A DNA stretch of 39,855 bases from Candidatus Solibacter usitatus. Its GTDB lineage: Bacteria > Acidobacteriota > Terriglobia > Bryobacterales > Bryobacteraceae. Made by a program: the position numbers and the translations under genes. The stretch spans positions 1-39,855 of the forward strand of contig JACPVQ010000082.1 in assembly GCA_016191645.1 (NCBI GenBank), given 5' to 3'. The first letter of the stretch is position 1, and each line of letters begins with the position of its first letter. Below, in pieces: positions 1 through 7,111 of this stretch. The notes beneath the pieces were generated by a model. It was not told where the DNA came from. It saw only the letters and a list, made by a program, of their open reading frames with translations, and ran no database searches.

Positions 1-124
1 GCGACCCGGCAAGTTTCGGAAAAAATAACTCCAGAAACTCCACGAAAAACGTCGTGATCAGTTCCTTGAAGAAACGGTCGTGATCTATGGCAAGCACGAA
101 ACCGCCCGCGGGCGGAGTGTCCAT
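1..124 (-). CDS. Rpn/DUF4351-type PD-(D/E)XK protein, N-terminal fragment cut by window edge
   Basis: An open frame of 41 codons starts at ATG 124-122 and runs off the left edge without a stop. The segment DHDRFFKELITTFFVEFLELFFP resembles the start of Rpn-like recombination-promoting nuclease / DUF4351 proteins, which usually begin with an acidic-aromatic DxxFK motif followed by an FFxEFxELFFP helix. The start is supported by a TACATT hexamer (132-137, preceded by TGG) exactly 7 nt upstream, which would give a leaderless message. The catalytic part lies outside the window, so family assignment rests on the N-terminus only. A second, differently starting member of this superfamily lies at 12574-13152. 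Confidence 0.6.
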   Translation of the reverse strand, partial: MDTPPAGGFVLAIDHDRFFKELITTFFVEFLELFFPKLAGS

Positions 125-131
125 TGCATTC

Positions 132-137
132 AATGTA
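132..137 (-). promoter_or_regulatory. Candidate extended -10 (TACATT) of left-edge gene
   Basis: TACATT with an upstream TGn, followed by 7 nt and then the ATG at 124. The geometry fits transcription starting at or next to the start codon. No good -35 is visible. The rest of 138-407 holds no gene I can support; it contains only T-rich sequence and a duplicated short motif (AAAACGAACCCA, near 320 and 368). Confidence 0.4.
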
Positions 138-407
138 CCATCATGCGGCCCATCCCCTCTACTGCCTGTCCCACAGACACATTCAATTTATTTCTCCTTT
201 AGTTTCAATCCCAATTCATCAATTCCCTCTCATTGCCGCTTGACAGCGATTAACCTGGGAATGACGAGAGACTGCCGCGCGACTTGCCTGGGGGACCGCG
301 CGGCGAAGAAACGGCGCGCGACAAAACGAACCCATAAGTGGTTGAGAAACAACGGAATTCGTCAAAAAAAACGAACCCAGGAATTCCGGCCGGCCAGGAG
401 CTTCGTG

Positions 408-413
408 TATACT
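408..413 (+). promoter_or_regulatory. Candidate -10 (TATACT) of the sulfatase gene
   Basis: TATACT lies 23 nt before the sulfatase ATG (437). A start about 7 nt downstream would give a leader of roughly 17 nt carrying the GAGGA ribosome-binding site at 426-430. No convincing -35 is visible at 16-18 nt spacing. Confidence 0.45.
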
Positions 414-436
414 TTCGATGGAACTGAGGACTGGAA

Positions 437-2041
437 ATGCAGCGAAGAAACTTCTTACGTACCGGATTGGGATCTCTCGCCTCGCCGTTGTTTGGCGCGG
501 CGGCGACACGAAAGCCGAACTTCCTGGTGATCCTCGCCGACGACATGGGTTACTCCGACGCCGGCTGTTACGGCGGCGATGTAGACACTCCGAATCTCGA
601 CATGCTTGCGAAGAACGGGTTGCGATTCACGCAGATGTATTCCACTGCCCGCTGCGGGCCGTCTCGAAGCTGCATTCTCACCGGCCAATACGCGCAGCAG
701 ACGGCGTGCGATGTCATGACCCCCGGAAACGTTCCCTCCTGGACGCGATTCATTCCGGAGCATCTGAAGCCGCTCGGCTACCGCTCCTATCATTCCGGCA
801 AGTGGCATATTCGCTTCCGTCCCATCGCCGGAACCGGCTTCGACCATTCCTACGCGCTCCTGGATCAGGATCGCTTTTTCACGCCGCGCGCCCACCGTTT
901 GGATGATGAGCCGCTGCCCGCCGTGAAGCCTGAGGACAACTTCTACGCCACCATCGCCATCGCCGATTCCTCCGTGAAATGGCTGCAGCGCCACCATTCC
1001 GAGCATCCCGATGATCCGTTTTTTCACTACCTTGCCTTCACGTCACCGCATTTTCCTTTGCATGCCCTGCCAGAGGACATCGACAAATACAAGGACCGTT
1101 TTGCCGAAGGCTGGGATGTAGCGCGCCAGAAACGCTGGCAGCGCATGCGCAAGATGGGGCTGGTGAATTGCTCGTTGGCGAAGCTCGACACGGAGATTTG
1201 GCCGTCCTGGAATCTCGCTTCCGATGATTTGATCCGCAGGATTGGTCCCGGTGAAGTGACGCGAGCAGTGCCGTGGGCCTCTCTGACGCAAGAGCAGAAA
1301 AACTTCCAACGCACGAAGATGGCGATTCATGCGGCGATGATCTCGCGCATGGATCACGAGATCGGCAGAGTCATCGCCCAGTTGAAGGCGATGAACGCGT
1401 TCGACGACACCGTCATCCTCTTCATCTCCGATAACGGCGCGAGCGCGGAGCAACTCATTCGCGCCGATGGTCATGATCCCTCCGCCATACCAGGATCGGC
1501 AAAGTCGCATCTTTGTTTGGGGCCAGGCTGGTCGAGTTCCTCCAACGCGCCCTTCCGCCTGCACAAATCCTGGGTGCACGAAGGTGGCATCTCCTCGCCG
1601 TTGATCGCCCATTGGCCCAACGGCATCCAGGCAAAGAATCAGTTGCGGCATAGCCCGTGTCACTTCGTCGATATTCTACCGACGCTCGTCGACCTCGCCG
1701 GCGGCAAGCCCGGGTCCGCCTTGCCGCAAGGCGCGTCGCCGCTGGCGGGCAGGAGTTTCGCTCCGGCATTTCCAAAAGACGTCACGGTGCCCCGCGATTT
1801 TCTCTATTTCCATCACAACAACAATCGCGCTATTCGAGTGGGCGATTCGAAGCTTGTCGCCATTGGCAAAGGCGGTCCGTGGGAGTTGTACGACCTCAAA
1901 ACAGACCGCTGCGAACAGAAGAACCTGTTGGAGAAGCAGCCCGCCAAGGCCGGCGATTTGGCGGCCCTGTGGCAAAAAGTGGAAGACGGTTTTGTGAAAA
2001 CACGCGAGGCGTCCGAACCGAGCGGGAAAGTGCGCATGTAG
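437..2041 (+). CDS. Tat-exported arylsulfatase-family hydrolase
   Basis: The 534-residue product is a formylglycine-dependent sulfatase that hydrolyses sulfate esters. It starts with a short twin-arginine type signal (RRNFLRTG, then a hydrophobic stretch to about residue 23). The metal-binding Asp pair (ADD, residues 35-36) sits in the first strand. The C-x-P-S-R signature with the Cys converted to formylglycine is at residue 73 (CGPSR). A second metal-binding SDNGAS motif occurs near residue 331. Length is normal for secreted type I sulfatases. GAGGA at 426-430 supports the ATG at 437. It is followed after 9 nt by a ceramidase-like gene on the same strand, probably one transcript. The substrate is not visible from sequence; a dedicated maturase is not in the window. 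Confidence 0.93.
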   Translation: MQRRNFLRTGLGSLASPLFGAAATRKPNFLVILADDMGYSDAGCYGGDVDTPNLDMLAKNGLRFTQMYSTARCGPSRSCILTGQYAQQTACDVMTPGNVPSWTRFIPEHLKPLGYRSYHSGKWHIRFRPIAGTGFDHSYALLDQDRFFTPRAHRLDDEPLPAVKPEDNFYATIAIADSSVKWLQRHHSEHPDDPFFHYLAFTSPHFPLHALPEDIDKYKDRFAEGWDVARQKRWQRMRKMGLVNCSLAKLDTEIWPSWNLASDDLIRRIGPGEVTRAVPWASLTQEQKNFQRTKMAIHAAMISRMDHEIGRVIAQLKAMNAFDDTVILFISDNGASAEQLIRADGHDPSAIPGSAKSHLCLGPGWSSSSNAPFRLHKSWVHEGGISSPLIAHWPNGIQAKNQLRHSPCHFVDILPTLVDLAGGKPGSALPQGASPLAGRSFAPAFPKDVTVPRDFLYFHHNNNRAIRVGDSKLVAIGKGGPWELYDLKTDRCEQKNLLEKQPAKAGDLAALWQKVEDGFVKTREASEPSGKVRM

Positions 2042-2050
2042 AGGGTCTTT

Positions 2051-3538
2051 ATGAAGCTTCTTTTTTTCATTCTGTGCGTGGCGCTGCGCGCGGATGTTGT
2101 CGAGCAGGACGCAAAAAACGCCAAACCCAGCGGTTTATTGGCGGGAGTCGCCAGAGCTGACATCTCACCGCCCGTTGGCATTCCGCAAATGAATTGGGGC
2201 GCGCAGACGCACGTTGAAGCGGTGGGCATCGATCCTGCCGGAATGAAGGCCACCGCATTGGTCATCGGCAATGGCCGCGAGAAATTCGCCATGGTCGATA
2301 TCGACATTTTGGCCATTCAGAAAATGGACGACATTCCGAAGCGCGCATCGGAGTTGACAGGCATTCCCGCCGCCAACATTCGTTTGGGATCCACGCACAC
2401 GCACGCGGGTCCGCTTCTGACATCCGTGAAGGGTCCCGTGGGCCGCGACCTCAGTTCTCTCGAACCGCGCTTCTGGAACTACTGGTCGGTGATGGCCGAC
2501 AAAATTGTCGGCGCAATCGTGGAAGCCAATTCCCGTTTGGAGCCGGTTCACGTTGGCGCAATGAAAGGAACAGGGTCCATCAATAGCAACCGCCGCCTGC
2601 GCGCTGCCTCTGATCGTGCGCAAGGCGTGGGGGTAAACCCGGACGGTCTGGTTGATCGCGATTTGGCCGTCGTGCGCATCGACAACGCATCGGGAAAGCC
2701 ATTGGCGGTGATCGTCAACTTCGCTTGCCACGGAACGGTGATGGCATGGGAGAACAAAGTGATCTCCCCCGATTGGATGGGCATGCTGCGCGTCACCGTG
2801 GAACAGGCTCTCCCTGGCGCGAAGTGTTTGTTCTTTCAGGGGGCGGCGGGCAATCAGGGCCCGGTGCAAGGTTTCACCGGCGATCTCAATGTTGCTCATA
2901 GGCTGGGATCGATTCTCGGCCATGAGGCTGCTGCCCTGGCATTGCGTACGGAGACCGTGCGCCGCGAACCGAAATTCGAAGGCTTCATGGAATCCACGGC
3001 GTTCATCGCGAAACAGCCGTGGCGGGTATTGGGCCCGCGCGATGGAACGCTGCGCATGTCATCGAGCATGATCGAAGTGCCGCGCAGAAAGTTCACGCAG
3101 AAAGATGTCGCCGAAATGGAGAAGGCCACCGCCGACGCCGCGCGAGCCGTGGAACCTGCCCGCGCCTCCGGCGACCCCATGCGGTTGCATCTTGCCGAAG
3201 CCCGCTGGCGGCGCTTTCGCGATTTGGCCGAACAAAGAAAAGCCCCGCACAATCCCGATCCGGTGAAGGTGCGCATTCAGGCGCTGCGCATTGGCGAAGT
3301 GGCCATCGTGTCCATGCCGGGTGAACCCTTCGCGGAAATCGGCATCGCCGTGAAGAAGGCTTCTCCGTTTCCGGTCACTCTGTTCTGCGGCTATTCCAAT
3401 GGCGATGGCGGCGAGTACATGCCGGTCGCCGATGAATACCAACACGGCGGCTACGAAGTGGATCGCACTCCTTACGATCCCGCCGCGGCCGCGGAAGTCG
3501 TGCGCCGCTTGACGGCCCTGGTCCGATCGCTGCAATAG
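2051..3538 (+). CDS. Neutral/alkaline non-lysosomal ceramidase-like exported protein
   Basis: The 495-residue product has a short hydrophobic N-terminus and then the typical start of the neutral ceramidase N-terminal domain (AGVARADISPPVG, about residues 31-43). Further conserved features are the histidine-rich STHTHAGP motif near residue 117 and NFACHGT near residue 225, which in neutral ceramidases bind the active-site zinc. The protein is shorter than full ceramidases and lacks the C-terminal immunoglobulin-like domain, like many bacterial homologs annotated only by the N-terminal domain. It lies 9 nt after the sulfatase, with GAGGG ahead of the ATG. Cleavage of an N-acyl bond in an extracytoplasmic lipid is the family role; the true substrate here is unknown. 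Confidence 0.85.
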   Translation: MKLLFFILCVALRADVVEQDAKNAKPSGLLAGVARADISPPVGIPQMNWGAQTHVEAVGIDPAGMKATALVIGNGREKFAMVDIDILAIQKMDDIPKRASELTGIPAANIRLGSTHTHAGPLLTSVKGPVGRDLSSLEPRFWNYWSVMADKIVGAIVEANSRLEPVHVGAMKGTGSINSNRRLRAASDRAQGVGVNPDGLVDRDLAVVRIDNASGKPLAVIVNFACHGTVMAWENKVISPDWMGMLRVTVEQALPGAKCLFFQGAAGNQGPVQGFTGDLNVAHRLGSILGHEAAALALRTETVRREPKFEGFMESTAFIAKQPWRVLGPRDGTLRMSSSMIEVPRRKFTQKDVAEMEKATADAARAVEPARASGDPMRLHLAEARWRRFRDLAEQRKAPHNPDPVKVRIQALRIGEVAIVSMPGEPFAEIGIAVKKASPFPVTLFCGYSNGDGGEYMPVADEYQHGGYEVDRTPYDPAAAAEVVRRLTALVRSLQ

Positions 3539-3542
3539 GCGG

Positions 3543-4631
3543 CTATGGTTTGCGATAGTCGGCGTTCACCGCCGTCATCAGCGCCTTGATGTAACCGATA
3601 CTGAAAGCCCAACCCGTTCGCCGGTCCCCAACCATCGACGGCACGTGATCCGCGATCAGGTTGCCGCGGAAGTCCACCTCGCGCAGCGTCTTCATCACCT
3701 TATACATGTCGGTGTACCCGTTATCAACGAAGGTCTCCACAAAATACGGAATGGGCGCGCTCACATTGCGAAAATGGATCTTCCACAGCTTCCCCATCTT
3801 GCCGAATTCGCGGATCGCTCCGAATACATCCTTGCCCGTATACTTGCCGCCTTCCATCCACGTTCCGCAGCACAGGCAAACGCCGATGTTCGGACTGTTG
3901 GCAATCTCCAACGCTTTCATGTAGCCATCGAAATTCCCAAAAATGTTGCGCGGGACTCCTGCTAGTTCGGGCACCGGTGGATCGTCGGGATGAATACCGA
4001 TGCGAATGCCTACTTCCTCCGCAACCGGCACAACCTGCTTGATGAAGTAAGTGTAGTTCTCCCAAAGTTCTTCCTTCGAATACCGCCGCCCATGCGACAG
4101 CGGTCCTTCGAACACCTTGTTCGCCCAATATCCCTTCGCCGTTTCTTGACGAAAGGCGCGCGCCGATGCGCCGCCGCGAGTCGTCTCGCGCTCTGAACTC
4201 CAGATGCCGTTCCCCATGTGCGCGTACGTCGTGTACGTCAACCCCGCTGCGGCAAGGTTGCGCAGGAACTGTTTGTACTCTTCAATCTTCGCGTCGCGCC
4301 CCGGCAGGTTCAGCGTCACCTCAGGCATGTTGTGCACGTTGCTGCTGCCGATGTTCCACACTTTCAGGCCGGCGGCCTCCACCTTCTTCTTCAGCCGGAC
4401 GAAGTTCTCCAACGTCGATTGGTCGCCGCTCGTCGGAATGTTCACCCATTCCACGCCCATCTGCTTGGCGAAAATGAGATCGTCGTCCGGCGCGCCGGTG
4501 GGAATCTGAAGCGATAGCTTCATGCCCGGCGTCAACGGAACCAAGGGCTTCTTCGCGGCCGTCAGGGGCGACGCCGCGGCCGCTGCCAAAGCTAGACGGG
4601 AAAAGTCTCTGCGAGTTGTGGATTCTGACAT
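3543..4631 (-). CDS. Tat-exported mannonate-dehydratase-like (UxuA-type) TIM-barrel protein
   Basis: The product has 362 residues. TRRDFSRLALAAAAAS at the N-terminus is a twin-arginine signal, so it is probably periplasmic, unlike cytoplasmic UxuA. The HPDDPP motif at residues 214-219 is the hallmark of the mannonate dehydratase (UxuA) family; a CLCCGTW stretch and HFRNV downstream also align with UxuA metal and substrate segments. The final part (IADHVPSM) replaces the usual PDHG segment of true UxuA. The cytosolic enzyme removes water from D-mannonate. Because of the export signal and altered C-terminal motif, this may be a paralog with another sugar-acid or a structural role. The start is supported by GAAGAAGG about 8 nt upstream. 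Its stop lies 4 bp from the convergent ceramidase-like gene. Confidence 0.8.
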   Translation of the reverse strand: MSESTTRRDFSRLALAAAAASPLTAAKKPLVPLTPGMKLSLQIPTGAPDDDLIFAKQMGVEWVNIPTSGDQSTLENFVRLKKKVEAAGLKVWNIGSSNVHNMPEVTLNLPGRDAKIEEYKQFLRNLAAAGLTYTTYAHMGNGIWSSERETTRGGASARAFRQETAKGYWANKVFEGPLSHGRRYSKEELWENYTYFIKQVVPVAEEVGIRIGIHPDDPPVPELAGVPRNIFGNFDGYMKALEIANSPNIGVCLCCGTWMEGGKYTGKDVFGAIREFGKMGKLWKIHFRNVSAPIPYFVETFVDNGYTDMYKVMKTLREVDFRGNLIADHVPSMVGDRRTGWAFSIGYIKALMTAVNADYRKP

Positions 4632-4682
4632 AGAGGTACCTTCTTCCGGATCATTATGTCACCACGCAACATCGACGCGCAC

Positions 4683-4688
4683 TATACT
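4683..4688 (+). promoter_or_regulatory. Candidate -10 (TATACT) placed for a leaderless start at 4696
   Basis: TATACT is followed by exactly 7 nt and then the ATG of the beta-propeller gene at 4696. No ribosome-binding site fits between the two. This is the clearest case of the leaderless arrangement in the window. Confidence 0.5.
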
Positions 4689-4695
4689 TGGCGTT

Positions 4696-5952
4696 ATGCG
4701 GATTGTACTGTTTCTGTCTCTTTCCACGTCGGCGCTTGCGGCGGATTGGCCGGCATGGCGCGGGGCCGGTTCCAATGGCGTTTCCACTGACACCGCCGTT
4801 GCTTTGAATTGGTCGCGGACCGAGAACGTCAAATGGAAAGTCGATCTGCCGGAACCCGGCAACTCCACCCCCATCGTTTGGAAGGACTCCATTCTGATCA
4901 CCCAACCAAAGCAGGCCACAGGAGAGCGGTTGGTAATCTGTCTCGATCGCGAAACGGGCAAACGGAAATGGTCGGCGTCAGTTCCGTATTCCACCGCGGA
5001 GCCAACCCATGCCACTAACCCGTATGCTTCCTCATCGGCCGCCACGGATGGCCAGCGAGTCATTGCGTGGTTCGGCTCGGCCGGCCTGTTTGCATTCGAC
5101 TTTCAAACCGGCAAGCAGATCTGGAAACGCGATCTCGGTATTCAAAAGCACACTTGGGGCTATGCCAGCACGCCGGTGATTCACAAAGACCGCGCGTTTC
5201 TCAACTTCGGTCCCGGAGAGCGGTCGTTCCTGCTCGCATTCGACGTGCGCACAGGAAAGACCCTGTGGCAAGTGGACACGCCCCAAGGCAAGGGAGACAA
5301 ATTCAATCAGTGGTCGCCTGAGGATATGTTCGGCTCCTGGAGTACGCCGCTCATCGTCACCAGCGGCGGGCGGGAAGAGTTGATCGTAACGCATCCGCGC
5401 AAGGTCCTCTCCTACGACCCTGCTACGGGAAAGACGTTATGGTCCGCCGATGGGCTCGGCGATTTGGTCTACCCATCGCCCGTGCTCGCATCCACCAGGC
5501 AGGGGCAGCGCGTCATCATTGCAGCCAGTGGATTTCAAGGGCCGTCGATGGTGGTATCGGCGGACGGCTCGGGCAAAGTGTTATGGCGCTTTGACCGCAG
5601 CAAGCCGCTCATCGGATCCGCCGTTTCCAAGGATGGCTTCCTGTATTGGGCGGACATTCAAGGCGTCGCGCAGTGCATTCAATTGGCAACCGGCGAAGTG
5701 CTGTGGGCGCAGCGCCTCCCCAGAGCGGGTGAGGACAACGGCGTTTGGTCGTCGCCCGTGCTGGTGGGCGATCGCATTTACGTGATGAACAAATCAAGCG
5801 CAACCCTCGTCTTCCGCGCCAACCCCGAACGATTCGAGGAACTGGCCACGAATCCTCTGGGGGAACCTTCCAATTCCTCCGTTGTGATTGCCGGCGGCGA
5901 CGTGTTCCTGCGCACGCATCATGCTTTGTGGTGCATTCGCCGGGCTCCTTGA
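4696..5952 (+). CDS. Exported PQQ-type beta-propeller repeat protein
   Basis: The 418-residue product begins with a cleavable signal (MRIVLFLSLSTSALA followed by ADWPAWRG). WPxxRGxxxxG is the usual first element of the PQQ-like beta-propeller proteins common in Acidobacteriota and Planctomycetes. Repeated TGKxxW motifs (for example ETGKRKW, QTGKQIW, RTGKTLW, ATGKTLW) mark propeller blades. No cytochrome c motif or metal ligands of a real quinoprotein dehydrogenase were seen, so it is more likely a scaffold or binding protein of outer-membrane type. The open frame extends further upstream to 4522, but the signal peptide and the TATACT 7 nt before 4696 decide this start. It is divergent from the mannonate-dehydratase-like gene. 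Confidence 0.85.
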   Translation: MRIVLFLSLSTSALAADWPAWRGAGSNGVSTDTAVALNWSRTENVKWKVDLPEPGNSTPIVWKDSILITQPKQATGERLVICLDRETGKRKWSASVPYSTAEPTHATNPYASSSAATDGQRVIAWFGSAGLFAFDFQTGKQIWKRDLGIQKHTWGYASTPVIHKDRAFLNFGPGERSFLLAFDVRTGKTLWQVDTPQGKGDKFNQWSPEDMFGSWSTPLIVTSGGREELIVTHPRKVLSYDPATGKTLWSADGLGDLVYPSPVLASTRQGQRVIIAASGFQGPSMVVSADGSGKVLWRFDRSKPLIGSAVSKDGFLYWADIQGVAQCIQLATGEVLWAQRLPRAGEDNGVWSSPVLVGDRIYVMNKSSATLVFRANPERFEELATNPLGEPSNSSVVIAGGDVFLRTHHALWCIRRAP

Positions 5953-5999
5953 CCGCTACTTTAGGGAGTGACATTCCTGCCGCTTACCGAATCGATCAG

Positions 6000-6730
6000 A
6001 TACAAACTGCGCGCATAGCTTGCGCGGGCATCGTTATGCGGTAAGAATACTCCAGCGTGTCGCGTACGCTCTTCGCCTTGGCGAGCATGTTCATTTCGAT
6101 GTCTTTCAGCATGTTTGATGCGGTTTGATATTGCTGCCATGCCTGCCGTACGTCGGTCTGAACTCCCAGTTCCATGGCGCGAATCCGCGATTGCCCTTGC
6201 TCGAACTCGCGCTCCGCGCGGGCAATCTCTCCCTGGTTCTTGTTATGCAAGGCCAAAGGAACGGACACAAAGAACCCCATGGAATTCGCACCGCCGGGCG
6301 TTTGCGAGCGCCGGTACTCCGTGCCGATGGTGTAATCAACCGTGCGGTTGGATAGTTGAAGCCGTAGATCCGCTTGGGAGCGCGTTTGGCCTTGCCGCAA
6401 GAGAGTCAAATCGGGCCGCAGCCGGATCGCCTGCTGATTCAATTCGTCTAAGGAATGTGCGGGTGCTTCCTTCCGCATGGAGCGTTCCACCTCAATATCG
6501 TCGCGTGTACTAGTTCCCCCCATCAAGGCATACGAATCTTCGCCTGCTGCACCGCGTTCTGGTAGAGCAGGTCGGCAACCTGCGAGCGAGTCAGTTCGAC
6601 TCCGGCAAGATCGCCGCTTCTCACCCGCACGCCATTGATCTCCACAATCCCCGAAAGGCTCTTCAGGTTCTGCTGCGCCAGCGCCACGTTCTCTTTCGCC
6701 TGCAGCACGTCGAGAAATGCTGGGGATCCG
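6000..6730 (-). pseudogene. Decayed TolC/CzcC-type outer-membrane efflux protein fragment
   Basis: Two minus-strand frames together give the middle of an outer-membrane efflux protein. The first (about 6730-6523) reads FLDVLQAKENVALAQQNL and GDLAGVELTRSQVADLLYQNAVQQAKIR. The second (about 6540-6037) reads LDELNQQAIRLRPDLTLLRQG, FFVSVPLALHNKNQGEIARAE and DVRQAWQQYQTASNMLKDIE. The heptad-like helices and the VPLxLxNxNQGEIARA motif are typical of the CzcC/TolC family. A frameshift lies near 6523-6540. The signal peptide and first helices are missing, and the sequence stops matching right after LEYSYR, where the family normally continues for 50-60 residues. It is a dead internal fragment. From 6731 to 7111 I see no convincing gene, only unrecognised open frame and the leader of the next gene. 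Confidence 0.75.
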
Positions 6731-7111
6731 TGTTGTTGAGGCGCGGAAGATAGCGCGGTTCTGAAACCGAATCCTTTGCTCACTGTGGAAGGCGACCATC
6801 TGGACGCATTGGGAACACGCTTCGGCCCAAACAACAACGGCGGCCCAATGAGATGTCCGTGAGAGTGGATTATCTCCATGAGCTCGGCGGGAAACGCGAG
6901 AACCGCGCGCACTGGCGGATGCGGATCGCAGGGCGTGGTGGTCATCTACGCCGGAGGCGAAGCAGGCGCTTGCGCCGTAAGCCTGGATTTCGCCAGGGTG
7001 TGTCCACAAGGCCTGCAAGAGATTGCCTGAGGCGGGACAGCCTTGGTATCCTGTGAGACGGCCTACCCCACAAAAACCTTTTAGGCTGTCCCTTTGGAGG
7101 ATCTCATTACA

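Noticed and set aside
319-380. Direct repeat AAAACGAACCCA (two copies about 48 bp apart)
   Set aside because: Too short and low in complexity to call an operator or att site without comparative data.
418-436. ATG at 418 directly after TATACT as a leaderless sulfatase start
   Set aside because: It is out of frame with the sulfatase; the real start at 437 has its own GAGGA site.
87-530. 147-codon open frame on the plus strand
   Set aside because: No recognisable motif. It is antisense to the left-edge gene at one end and overlaps the sulfatase start at the other; composition is that of a shadow frame in GC-rich DNA.
2165-2923. 252-codon minus-strand open frame opposite the ceramidase-like gene
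   Set aside because: No motif, and it lies wholly antisense to a strongly supported gene; typical of high-GC shadow frames.
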